Positions 55,475 to 64,000 of a stretch of DNA of 64,000 nt are shown here, one piece after another. Origin of the DNA: Cyclobacterium salsum. Lineage in GTDB: Bacteria; Bacteroidota; Bacteroidia; Cytophagales; Cyclobacteriaceae. A program made the position numbers and the translations under genes. The notes under the pieces are model-generated. The model saw nothing but the letters and a program-made list of their open reading frames with translations, was not told where the DNA came from and ran no database searches. Position 1 is the stretch's first letter. Each line of letters starts with the position of its first letter. Location: the NCBI RefSeq assembly GCF_010119245.1, contig NZ_WNKG01000010.1:124001-188000 (forward strand), in the 5' to 3' direction.

Positions 55475-57835
55475 ATGAATCATTCACAGAACGGATTGTT
55501 TGGAAACCAATCCCCGGAACTAAACGTGCGAAGCCTGATTGACAAATACTTGAGGTATTGGTATTGGTTCATGATTTGTTGTTTATTAACCCTAAGCGCG
55601 ACCTATTTTCATATCCGCTACAACATCACTCCTCAATACTTCGTCAGCACAACCCTTTTGATAAAAGAGGACAATCCGGCCGGATCAGTATTAGCGGGTG
55701 GCATTACCGGAGGCATGGGAGATTATGGGGTAAACAAAACCATTGGCAGCGAAATGATTGTGCTCCGCTCCCGCTCGCTGATGGAAAGGGTATTTGAGGA
55801 GTTGGACCTGAAGACCAGCTATTATATTGAAGGAAATGTAAAGGATGTAGAGGTATTTAAGGATGACCTTTCGATATCGCTCTTGATTAATAAACTTGAT
55901 CCTTCTGCCTATGGAAAAACCATCAAACTTGCAGGAAAGGAGGACAATAGCTTTGACCTGACGGAATTTGATGGGGAAGGAAATCCCCAGGTGAGCAACC
56001 ATAAGTTCGGTCAGGAAATCAACCGACCCTATGGCAGCTTTACGGTCATTGGCTCCACGGAAAACGAGATGGATAAGAATATCATCGTCTACTTTCATAA
56101 CATTAAAAACCTGGCCAAAACGTATAGCCAGATGTTGACTGTGGAACTGGTCAACAAGGAATCCAATGTGTTGAGGTTGGGCTTAACCGATGCGGTACCT
56201 AAGAGAAGCATGCTGATATTGGAAAAACTGGTAGAGGTGTATAACAAGGAAGCCGTTGAAGACAAGAACCAGGTACAGCTCAGCACTATTGAATTCCTGG
56301 ATGAACGCATTCAATTTTTGTCCACAGAACTTTCAGAGGTGGAAAAAAATGTAGAAACCTACAAAAAAGAAAATGAGCTGACTGATGTGAGTTCTAATGC
56401 CGAACTTTACATGCAATCTGCTAGTGCATACAGTAAAGAACTGGAAGATCTTGAAATCCAGATGGACATCATCAATTCTTTGGAAAATTATGTTTATCAG
56501 GAGGAATTAAAATTAATTCCAGGCGCATTGACCATTAATGAGCCCACACTAAATGGATTGATGGCCAAATTTAACGAGCTACTACTGGAAAGGCAGCGGA
56601 TGCTCAGGTCCATACAACCGGGCAGTTCACTGATCAATAACCTGGACGAGCAACTTGGTAACCTAAGAAATAATATCCGGGAAAACCTGAGGACCATTAA
56701 AAATAATATGGAGATCACATTAGCAAACCTGAGATCCAGCACCAGGCAGTTTCAATCCAAAGTAAGGAGCGTTCCTTCCATCGAAAGGGAATTATTGGAA
56801 ATCAATCGCCAGCAAAGTGTCAAACAGGCCATTTACCTGTTCCTTCTCCAGAGTCGGGAGGAAGCAGGGCTTACGTTAGCTTCCACCCAGGCCAGTTCCC
56901 GAATCATTGATGAACCGGACGCTGGAAATACCCCGGTTAGTGCAAGTAAGCCTGTTCTCTACCTGGCTGCATTAAGTTTGGGTTTTTTAATCCCATTTGG
57001 GTTCATTTACCTGAAGGATATGCTTAACGATAAGGTTAAAGAAAGAAAGGATGTGGAGGGACTTACCAATGCACCTATTTTAGGGGAAATCTACCACAGT
57101 AAGGTAAAAGCCAACCTACAGGTAACGGAAGGAGAACATTCCGTCATTGCCGAAACATTTCGGCTGGTCAGGGCCAATCTACATTTTGCCAATGTGGGAA
57201 AAGAAAACAAGGTCATTTTGGTCACCTCAGCAAGAAGTGGAGAGGGAAAGACCTTTTGCAGTATCAATTTGGGAGCCACCCTCGCCCTTTCCGGAAAAAA
57301 AGTACTGATCGTTGATTTTGACTTTCGAAAAGCCAGGCTTATGGAGTATTTGGACATAAAATCGACAATGGGGTTGACCGATCTCCTGGTGTCTCCAACT
57401 CTCGATGTAAATGAAGGGTTGGTTCCATTAGAAAAAGTGCAGGGTTTGTCTGCCCTTGGAGCCGGAACTCTCCCACCCAATCCTGCGGAATTGATAATGA
57501 GTCCCAGGGTAAAAGACCTGATCGCCACACTACGAAATCAATTTGACTATATTATTCTGGACTCCCCTCCCATTGGACAGGTAGCAGATACATTTAGTCT
57601 TGCCCCTTTTGTGGATTCCACTTTATTTATCGTTCGCTACGGCTATACGTATAAAGCCCATTTGCCCATTTTAGAGGATGTGTATCGAAGTAAAAAGTTA
57701 AGTCAGCCCATGGTGGTATTGAATGATGCGAGTAAAAGAAATGGGTATGAATATGGGTATGGGTATGGTAACAGCAACGGAAAACCTATAAATGTCGAAC
57801 CTAAAAGGCCGATTTTCTCCAATAGAAAGCCTTGA
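55475..57835 (+). CDS. Chain-length determinant / BY-kinase (Wzc-like)
   Basis: 786 residues. A Wzz-type membrane domain (TM1 ~31-50; periplasmic helices with a long coiled coil ~265-330 and 390-440; TM2 ~490-508) is fused to a cytoplasmic tyrosine autokinase. The kinase has Walker A SARSGEGKTFCSINLGATLA, Walker A' VLIVDFDFRKARL and Walker B YIILDSPPIGQVAD. The Tyr-rich C-terminal tail (NGYEYGYGYGNSNG) is the autophosphorylation cluster. It controls polymer length and export with the Wza-like protein upstream. Confidence 0.92.
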   Translation: MNHSQNGLFGNQSPELNVRSLIDKYLRYWYWFMICCLLTLSATYFHIRYNITPQYFVSTTLLIKEDNPAGSVLAGGITGGMGDYGVNKTIGSEMIVLRSRSLMERVFEELDLKTSYYIEGNVKDVEVFKDDLSISLLINKLDPSAYGKTIKLAGKEDNSFDLTEFDGEGNPQVSNHKFGQEINRPYGSFTVIGSTENEMDKNIIVYFHNIKNLAKTYSQMLTVELVNKESNVLRLGLTDAVPKRSMLILEKLVEVYNKEAVEDKNQVQLSTIEFLDERIQFLSTELSEVEKNVETYKKENELTDVSSNAELYMQSASAYSKELEDLEIQMDIINSLENYVYQEELKLIPGALTINEPTLNGLMAKFNELLLERQRMLRSIQPGSSLINNLDEQLGNLRNNIRENLRTIKNNMEITLANLRSSTRQFQSKVRSVPSIERELLEINRQQSVKQAIYLFLLQSREEAGLTLASTQASSRIIDEPDAGNTPVSASKPVLYLAALSLGFLIPFGFIYLKDMLNDKVKERKDVEGLTNAPILGEIYHSKVKANLQVTEGEHSVIAETFRLVRANLHFANVGKENKVILVTSARSGEGKTFCSINLGATLALSGKKVLIVDFDFRKARLMEYLDIKSTMGLTDLLVSPTLDVNEGLVPLEKVQGLSALGAGTLPPNPAELIMSPRVKDLIATLRNQFDYIILDSPPIGQVADTFSLAPFVDSTLFIVRYGYTYKAHLPILEDVYRSKKLSQPMVVLNDASKRNGYEYGYGYGNSNGKPINVEPKRPIFSNRKP

Positions 57836-57932
57836 ATTCTAATTCGACCATGTGCCAAAACGCATTAAATCTTTATAGTTAAAAAATCTAAAATTGAATA
57901 TTATAATTTTCTTAGTTATCTACTCTTAAATT

Positions 57933-59729
57933 ATGATCCATTCATTTATAAATAAATATTTTAAAAATTTCCTTTTTTTCTACAAAAGAATGGGAAATAG
58001 GGTATTTGTAATGGTGGTGTTGACAGTTGGTGTAGGATTAATGGATGGAATGGGGTTAACGATGTTCCTTCCATTGTTTGATATCGCCGCAGGCACAGAA
58101 GAATCAGCTAAAGAAGTAAGTACTAATGGGCAAAATCCTAATTCGATTGTTGAAACACTGCATATTCCTGTAACCCTTATCAATATTCTGGGGTTGATGG
58201 TAGTTTTTTACCTTATCAAAGGCGCAATTCAGTTTGTAAAGATGAAGTATGAAACGGATACTGGACGCTTTTTTATGCTGAAAACCAGAAAACGTTTAAT
58301 TGCTACATTTTCTGAAGTGCAATACAAGTATTTTGTTACGGCGAATGTAGGTCGCATCCAAAATATAATGACTGGTGAATTGGCGGTTATTTACAACGCT
58401 TTCGTACAGTATATCAATATGATGCAGCAAGTAGTCATGGTCCTGGTCTATATGAGCTTTGCAATTTGGATGAATGCTCAATTTGCCATTTTAATATCTG
58501 TTGGCGGATTAATATTCAATTTTTTATTCAAGGAAATTTATAGGATTACCAAAGAATCATCCCGACTTAGGGTAACCGCAGCAAATAGTTATCAAGGTCT
58601 GATCATCCAGTTTGTGAATAACTTTAAGTATTTAAAAGCCACGGGGCTTCTACACCTTTATGGTTCTAAGGTAGATCAGAATATTGAAGACATTGAAAAA
58701 GAAAACAGAAAAATGGGCTATATGGGAGCAATAGCCGGGGCACTAAGGGAACCCATATTAATTATTATCGTCTGTGCAGTCATACTACTTCAAATAAATG
58801 TACTAGGAGGATCACTTGCGACAATTTTGGTAAGTTTATTATTTTTTTACCGGGCTTTGACCGCGGTTACCTTTCTTCAATTAAGCTATAACAGATTTAA
58901 TGCAATGATCGGAAGTCTGGAAAATGTGGAATGGTTCGAACAGGAACTCAGTAAATATAAAGAATTGCCAACTGGAAATATAGAAATGGGATTTCTTTCC
59001 GAAGGGCTGGAATTAAGAAACGTTCAGTTTTCTTATGGAAAGGAAATTATCTTAAAAAATATTGATTTAACAATACCGGCCTTTAAGACTGTTGCTTTTG
59101 TTGGGGAAAGCGGTAGCGGTAAAACTACCCTTGTTAATGTCATTTCGGGACTATTACCTATAGACAGTGGGAAATTTTCTATAGATGGTGTACCCTTTAA
59201 AGAAATAAAACTTAAAAGTTTTCAAACTATTATAGGATATATATCCCAAGATCCCACTATATTCAATGATACCATTTATAATAATGTAACCCTGTGGTCC
59301 GCAAAATCTCAGGAAAATATAAATAGATTTGAATATGCCATTCAAAAAGCGCAAATTCTAAATTATGTTAACGAATTACCTGACAAAGGAGAAACGCTTT
59401 TAGGAAACAATGGTATCAATGTAAGTGGAGGTCAGAAACAACGAATTTCGATAGCCAGAGAATTGTTCAAAAAAGTGCAAATACTGATTTTTGATGAGGC
59501 AACCTCCGCTTTGGATTCGGAAACTGAAAAGGAGATTCAATCTAATATTGATGCCCTCAAAGGCCAAATCACGATTATCATGATTGCTCATCGGCTTTCT
59601 ACCATTAAAAATGTGGACGAAATTGTTTTAATGAATAAAGGAGAAATTATAGACAAAGCCCCTTTTGAAATATTGAAAAAAAGGGCATCTGGCTTTAAAC
59701 GGATGGTAGAATTGCAGGAAATTGGATGA
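57933..59729 (+). CDS. ABC exporter (MsbA/PglK-type flippase)
   Basis: A 598-residue fusion of a six-TM domain (~15-330) with an ATP-binding domain: FVGESGSGKTTLVNVISGLLP (Walker A), GYISQDPTIFNDTIYNNV (Q loop), NVSGGQKQRISIARELF (signature), LIFDEATSALDS (Walker B) and the HRLSTIKNV switch His. In this setting it probably flips lipid-linked oligosaccharide, an alternative to Wzx. The gene is much more AT-rich than the kinase upstream. Its stop overlaps the next ATG. Confidence 0.85.
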   Translation: MIHSFINKYFKNFLFFYKRMGNRVFVMVVLTVGVGLMDGMGLTMFLPLFDIAAGTEESAKEVSTNGQNPNSIVETLHIPVTLINILGLMVVFYLIKGAIQFVKMKYETDTGRFFMLKTRKRLIATFSEVQYKYFVTANVGRIQNIMTGELAVIYNAFVQYINMMQQVVMVLVYMSFAIWMNAQFAILISVGGLIFNFLFKEIYRITKESSRLRVTAANSYQGLIIQFVNNFKYLKATGLLHLYGSKVDQNIEDIEKENRKMGYMGAIAGALREPILIIIVCAVILLQINVLGGSLATILVSLLFFYRALTAVTFLQLSYNRFNAMIGSLENVEWFEQELSKYKELPTGNIEMGFLSEGLELRNVQFSYGKEIILKNIDLTIPAFKTVAFVGESGSGKTTLVNVISGLLPIDSGKFSIDGVPFKEIKLKSFQTIIGYISQDPTIFNDTIYNNVTLWSAKSQENINRFEYAIQKAQILNYVNELPDKGETLLGNNGINVSGGQKQRISIARELFKKVQILIFDEATSALDSETEKEIQSNIDALKGQITIIMIAHRLSTIKNVDEIVLMNKGEIIDKAPFEILKKRASGFKRMVELQEIG

Positions 59730-60652
59730 ACAAAGGTATTTCTAAAATCAATATAATGGACATAAAAATTTTTTTATCCAAATATAAAGGACAGCATATC
59801 TATTACAAACCTAATCCAGGTAATGGGGGAGATGCTTTGATTGCTTATGGAGCTTATTGCTTATTTAAGCAATTAGGATTAAACTATACTATAATTACTG
59901 AGGAAACGGATCTTAATAATAAAATAGTATTTTATGCAGGGGGCGGAAATTTGGTGAAAGAGTATGATTATGCCGCAAATTTTATAAATGATAATCTGAA
60001 CAAATTTAAAGAATTTATTTTGTTACCACATACTATTAATTCCAATGATGAATTGATAAAAAAACTAGGTAGCAATGCTACACTTATATGTAGAGAAGAG
60101 GTTTCATTTACCTATGTGCATAGTTTGAATCCAGCATGCAACTATTATTTAATGGAGGATTTAGCTTTTTCTATTTCAATTAACGAATTAAAGGAAAAGC
60201 TAAAAAAAAATATCATTCCTATTTTTTTCAGATTATACATTTTAAGAATGTTCCGATATCAACGTCAAGTTCTTTCTCCTATTTTTAATATTATTTTTGA
60301 AAAAAATCTCAATGTGTTTAGAATTGATTCTGAAAAAACTAACATAAGTAGACCAAAAAATAATTTAGATCTTTCCTTATTGATATTGTATGACGGGAAT
60401 ATGGCAGATGAAAAGATGGTTGAACAAAATGTTATCGATATTTTCAGCATTATAAACAAGTATGAAAATATATTAACTAATAGGTTACATATTTGTATTG
60501 CTGGAGCTTTGTTGGGGAAAGATGTTATTTTCTATCCTAATTCTTATTATAAAAATGAAAGTATCTTTTTATTTTCTTTAAAAGAAAACTTTTCAAATGT
60601 CCAATGGTGTAATAATCAAACAATTGTTTCTCTCGGGTCTAATTATAAATAA
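59726..60652 (+). CDS. Polysaccharide pyruvyl transferase family protein
   Basis: 308 residues (an in-frame ATG at 59756 is also possible). PF04230 motifs: YKPNPGNGGDALIAYGAYCL, FYAGGGNLVKEYDYA, LLPHTINSND, LICREEVSFTYV, and near the end ENILTNRLHICIAGALLGK and YPNSYYKNES. The family adds pyruvate ketals, or acts as glycosyltransferase-like enzymes (CsaB type), using the R-x-H motif. It overlaps the exporter by four bases. Very AT-rich. Confidence 0.8.
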   Translation: MNKGISKINIMDIKIFLSKYKGQHIYYKPNPGNGGDALIAYGAYCLFKQLGLNYTIITEETDLNNKIVFYAGGGNLVKEYDYAANFINDNLNKFKEFILLPHTINSNDELIKKLGSNATLICREEVSFTYVHSLNPACNYYLMEDLAFSISINELKEKLKKNIIPIFFRLYILRMFRYQRQVLSPIFNIIFEKNLNVFRIDSEKTNISRPKNNLDLSLLILYDGNMADEKMVEQNVIDIFSIINKYENILTNRLHICIAGALLGKDVIFYPNSYYKNESIFLFSLKENFSNVQWCNNQTIVSLGSNYK

Positions 60653-60654
60653 TT

Positions 60655-61390
60655 TAACCATAAAATAAAACCTATTGTAACAGTCATAATGCCAGCTTAT
60701 AATATATAAAAAATTATATTGATCAATCTACAAATAATAAAATAATGTATGATTTTAGGATTTAGGATTGTATAATTGAGGATGATCAGTCAATTGATGA
60801 TGCTAATCCAAAGATTCTAGAATATATTTAAAAAGATTAGCGTTTTATATTAATAACCGATGAAAAACCAAAAGGAGCGTAAAGTCGATAAATTCCGGTT
60901 TAGAAAAGGCAAGAGGAGAATTTATAATTTTCCAAAATTCCAACGACTTGCTTTCCGAAGACTGCCTTCTTAAAAGGTTCAATTTCGCATGTAAGGACCC
61001 TAATTATAATTACTACTGTTTTCTTACTTCGGTATTTAATAGGCAATCTTTTCATACGGGTTTCTTGTAGAATTATCTCAATAAATCTAAAAATGATTTG
61101 ATTAGATTTCTAAAAACGGATATGCATTGGCATACTAGTGGCGTATTATGGCGGAAAAACACACTAACTCTTTTGAATGGATGGGATAAAAAAATATCAT
61201 GTTAGCCGGATTGGGACATCCATATAGAAACTTTGATGGATCCTAATCTAAAGTTCAAGAAATCTTCAAATGAAAATGTGGATTCTTTTACTAGGGTGGG
61301 TTAGAGATATAATGCCATAAGCACGCCAGCACTACGTAATAATATTATCAGATCAAAAATATATTTAATTGACAAATTTTTGGTTTTGCT
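60655..61390 (+). pseudogene. Family 2 glycosyltransferase, decayed
   Basis: Fragments of a GT2 can be read across several frames and stops. It opens KPIVTVIMPAYNI, followed by a stop. Then come YIDQS, DDQSIDDANPKILEYI, LEKARGEFIIFQNSNDLLSE, MHWHTSGVLWRKNTLTLLNG, then WDKKIS, a stop, PDWDIHIETLMDPNLKFK, and a tail SKIYLIDKFL. These follow the normal GT-A order (VTVIMPAYN; a DD motif; aGW-D; PDWD), so the gene is full-length but riddled with stops and shifts. It is on the same strand and just after the pyruvyl transferase. Confidence 0.85.
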
Positions 61391-61609
61391 TCCTTTTGAA
61401 CCTTAAACTGTTAGACTTGAATTTACAAGGTTGATATTTAGAATAGGCTTGCAAATAATTCAAATTAAAGGAAAAAGCGAAGTTATCTAATTTTTTAATT
61501 ATTATATAAAAATATATAAAACTTCTTAAGTATTACGTTCTATTATGTAAATACTATTTGTATTACAAGTACGATCCTCGCTATCCTATTTTTTTACCAT
61601 TAGGAATAA

Positions 61610-61640
61610 CACCCAGGATCTTTTTTAAAGATCCTGGGTG
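61610..61640. repeat. Perfect 14-bp hairpin upstream of the GT2 gene
   Basis: CACCCAGGATCTTT (61610-61623), loop TTT, AAAGATCCTGGGTG (61627-61640). It is followed by AAAAATATAAAA rather than a T run, so it is not a clear terminator on either strand. It sits 56 bases before the ATG at 61696. The stretch 61391-61609 has no gene. Confidence 0.6.
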
Positions 61641-61695
61641 AAAAATATAAAACGCGTTCCTCAGCCAAATTTCAATGACTCGAATTTAAAAAAAA

Positions 61696-62619
61696 ATGAA
61701 ATTATCTGTAATTATTTGCACCCATAATCCCAGAACCGATTATTTGACTAGAGTTTTGAATAACCTTCGCAACCAAACACTGAATTTACATTTTTGGGAA
61801 CTTTTAATAATAGATAACGGAAGTAAAATTCCTGTATCTGAGCGATTTAATCTATTATGGCATCCAGATTATCATTATATAAGAGAAGATAATTTAGGAT
61901 TAATTCCAGCGCGGATCAGAGGGATTAACGAAGCGACCGCAGATTACATTTTGTTTGTCGATGATGATAATTGCTTGGAAAAAAATTACTTGGCACTCGC
62001 TTTACAGACTATGGAAAGCAATCCACTATTAGGTGTTTTAGGGGCAGGAAAGATTCTACCCGAATATGAAGAAGAACCATCTTTAAATATACAATATTTT
62101 TCAAATATGCTAGCGTTAAGGGATGAGAAACGCAGTTATTATTCAAGTGAAATAAACTGGAACAAAGCTATACCTTACGGTGCAGGAATGTTTATACGTA
62201 GATGTATTGCTTTGGATTATGTCAGCTCATACAGAAACCGAATGTTTACCAAATCTTTAGGGCGTATAGGAAATGTGTTATTATCAGGTGATGATGTAGA
62301 TTTAGCCTTGCACGCTTGTAAAAATCAATACCTAGCAGGAGTAATCCCAGAATTGGAGGTAATCCATCTAATTCCTAAAAAAAGATTAGCCTCTAAATAT
62401 TTGATAGAAATCGCCAAAGGCCATGCTTATTCCCATTATATTTTAGGTAAAATATGGGGATATAATAAGGATTATCGTGAAAATTTTATTTTAAAAAAGT
62501 TGCGCTATTTTAAGAAATGGATAAAGTGCAGAGGAGTAGCTAGATCAATTATGGTCGCCGAACATAAAGCTATTAGCGATGCAAGGATGGCATGGAATAA
62601 AACAGTGGAAGTCAAATAA
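61696..62619 (+). CDS. Family 2 glycosyltransferase
   Basis: 307 residues with the GT-A start SVIICTHNPRTDYLTRVLNN, then ELLIIDNGSK, NLGLIPARIRGINEATADYI and LFVDDDNCLEKNYL (the DXD metal site, ~90-95). AIPYGAGMFIRR and SGDDVDLALHACKN (the catalytic-base ED-like region) follow. It probably builds the exopolysaccharide repeat unit. Its stop lies just before the GT4 gene. AT-rich like its neighbours. Confidence 0.85.
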   Translation: MKLSVIICTHNPRTDYLTRVLNNLRNQTLNLHFWELLIIDNGSKIPVSERFNLLWHPDYHYIREDNLGLIPARIRGINEATADYILFVDDDNCLEKNYLALALQTMESNPLLGVLGAGKILPEYEEEPSLNIQYFSNMLALRDEKRSYYSSEINWNKAIPYGAGMFIRRCIALDYVSSYRNRMFTKSLGRIGNVLLSGDDVDLALHACKNQYLAGVIPELEVIHLIPKKRLASKYLIEIAKGHAYSHYILGKIWGYNKDYRENFILKKLRYFKKWIKCRGVARSIMVAEHKAISDARMAWNKTVEVK

Positions 62620-62620
62620 T

Positions 62621-63808
62621 ATGAAAATAGCAATTGCTAGCAAAGGAGATCCATTTGATATGAAAACCTGGTCAGGAATTCCTGCACATATTTGTGATTA
62701 TTTGCGGGGTGGAGGGCATACGGTATATAATATTGATCTTAAATACCCCAAGGAGCCTTGGCATTATAATTGGTATAGGCGCTATTATCACCGATTATTT
62801 AAAAAATGGTTTCTATCTGATGTTGAGCCTTATATATTAAAGCGAATAGCAAAACAATTAGATGATAAGGTGGCAGAATTCTCTCCTGATGTTGTAATCG
62901 TAATCCATGGGGATTTCTTAGCATATAGCTCTTTTAAGCAGCCATCAATAATAATTCATGATGCCACCTTCGCTTCACTGCTGAATTATTATCCTGCTTT
63001 TACAGGTTTAACAAAAAGAAGTGTTAAAGCAGGCAACCTAATGTATCAACGAGCACTAAATAGAGCAGATGCCGCTATATATTCATCTGACTGGGCAAGC
63101 CGAAGCGCTATAAAGGATTATAAAATTGGTGCTCATAAAGTGACTACCATTCCTTTTGGAGCAAATATAATCGAAATACCAAATTCAAAAACCGTTAGAA
63201 ACTGGATAAACAAGCGCGCAGATCAAGGATCATGCAATTTTTTATTTTTAGGTGTAGACTGGGAAAGAAAAGGTGGGCCTGATGGTTTAAAGTTTGTGGT
63301 GGAGCTGAACCGTATAGGGGTTAAGGCTAAGTTATTTGTTGCTGGATGTTCACCTAAAATTGACCCTCAGGATGAAAGGTTTGTCGTTAAACTTGGTTTT
63401 CTTCGTAAAGATGTCAAAGAAGAGGCTGAAAAATTGGAGCAGTTACTAATCAACTCTCATGCCCTTCTTCTTCCCTCCCATGCCGAATGTTATGGCTGTG
63501 TCTATTGTGAAGCAAATGCCTATGCCTTACCTGCTCTTGGCAGAGAGACAGGTGGAGTCTCAGAGATTATTAAGGATGGAGTGAATGGATTATTGATGAA
63601 CTTTGATGAATCGCCCGAATGCTTCGCCGGCAGATGGACAAAAGTTTGGGAAGATCGATCTAGGTACGTTAAACTGTCACTTAATTCTAGGATTGAATTT
63701 GATGAAAGACTAAATTATCAGGAATTTCAGCGAAAACTTGAACGAATTCTTCTTGATATAACTCACGATAATATAAAAGACCAAGCGGAATATAATCATC
63801 ATGAATAA
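62621..63808 (+). CDS. Family 4 glycosyltransferase
   Basis: 395 residues from ATG 62621; a longer frame from 62579 overlaps the GT2 gene and is unlikely. The GT-B fold is seen in [19 protein letters not shown], the N-domain [26 protein letters not shown] and [10 protein letters not shown]. The C-domain donor site is [16 protein letters not shown] and [20 protein letters not shown] (E-x7-E), with [20 protein letters not shown]. Such enzymes use nucleotide-sugars with retention. It begins one base after the GT2 stop and overlaps the next gene by eight bases. Confidence 0.87.
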   Translation: MKIAIASKGDPFDMKTWSGIPAHICDYLRGGGHTVYNIDLKYPKEPWHYNWYRRYYHRLFKKWFLSDVEPYILKRIAKQLDDKVAEFSPDVVIVIHGDFLAYSSFKQPSIIIHDATFASLLNYYPAFTGLTKRSVKAGNLMYQRALNRADAAIYSSDWASRSAIKDYKIGAHKVTTIPFGANIIEIPNSKTVRNWINKRADQGSCNFLFLGVDWERKGGPDGLKFVVELNRIGVKAKLFVAGCSPKIDPQDERFVVKLGFLRKDVKEEAEKLEQLLINSHALLLPSHAECYGCVYCEANAYALPALGRETGGVSEIIKDGVNGLLMNFDESPECFAGRWTKVWEDRSRYVKLSLNSRIEFDERLNYQEFQRKLERILLDITHDNIKDQAEYNHHE

Positions 63809-64000
63809 TGCTGTATGTACACTTTTTGAAGGTCATTACCATTATGGCTTGGCCGCATTATCTAACTCACTTTATCATTTCGGATTTCAAGGGTTCATCT
63901 ATGCCGGATTTCGTGGTATTTTACCGGAGTGGGCGAAGGAAGCAAAAGAAAACCCATCTTTTCAATGGAGTGGTTGTAGAACCTATAAAGTAGCAGAAGG
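63801..64000 (+). CDS. Partial glycosyltransferase-like protein, runs off the window
   Basis: The ATG at 63801 overlaps the GT4 stop by eight bases and opens a frame that stays open to the edge. It begins [16 protein letters not shown], then [25 protein letters not shown] and [14 protein letters not shown]. This start resembles nucleotide-sugar transferases of a GT8-like type (VCTLFEGxYHxG ... YAGxRG); I cannot confirm the family from 66 residues. The open frame at 63808-63993 on the same strand is only its shadow. Confidence 0.55.
   Translation, partial: MNNAVCTLFEGHYHYGLAALSNSLYHFGFQGFIYAGFRGILPEWAKEAKENPSFQWSGCRTYKVAE

Noticed and set aside
63808-63993. 61-codon frame at the right end
   Set aside because: It is a shifted shadow of the better frame starting at 63801, which overlaps the GT4 stop and looks like a real protein start.

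Overview
The window is a chromosomal segment from a Bacteroidota bacterium. Family Cyclobacteriaceae or a close Cytophagales relative is my inference from gene content, not a computed placement. The evidence is a SusC/SusD pair, Bacteroidota-only families (HYC_CC_PP, DUF6340, DUF4421), promoters of the TAnnTTTG type, few Shine-Dalgarno sequences, and long CusA and DabAB proteins typical of the group.

Layout. 1-4.6 kb is a gene graveyard. It holds pieces of a glycoside hydrolase, a DUF5615 toxin-like gene, a glutathione peroxidase, a medium-chain dehydrogenase, a Crp/Fnr regulator, a Uma2 nuclease and metE, mixed with a few intact small genes (DoxX, DUF1801, a small membrane protein). A well-preserved cobalamin riboswitch still stands in front of the ruined metE. 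4.7-15.5 kb is a copper/silver detoxification block on the + strand: HYC_CC_PP protein, CusA-type RND pump, TolC-type channel, a four-helix-bundle gene, CusB-type adaptor, CopB-type P-type ATPase and DoxX. 15.5-23.1 kb (- strand) carries a DUF6340 lipoprotein, SusD, SusC and a DUF4421 protein. 23.8-33.3 kb is housekeeping: GT2, aminotransferase, YwqK-like protein, YraN, LipB, an exonuclease, RNase R, a polyprenyl synthase, rhomboid and HPF. rpmA/rplU and nrdBA follow.

38.1-38.9 kb holds a DUF559 (Vsr-like) endonuclease gene bracketed by two ~86-bp direct repeats and several C5/G5 hairpins. One base pair covaries between the two repeat copies. This is the best candidate for an undescribed element. 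It is followed by katG and a DabA/DabB inorganic-carbon uptake pair in which dabA is broken by one missing base. 46.7-53.3 kb is a signalling island: a double-PAS histidine kinase with its receiver protein, then a CheB-CheR-PAS-kinase fusion between two paralogous receivers. 53.4-54.0 kb holds tandem copies of a MITE-like repeat. From 54.7 kb to the right edge runs an exopolysaccharide locus (Wza-like, Wzc-like, ABC exporter, pyruvyl transferase, a dead GT2, GT2, GT4 and a partial gene). It is visibly more AT-rich than the rest, which suggests transfer.

No rRNA, tRNA, CRISPR array, integrase or intact transposase was recognised.
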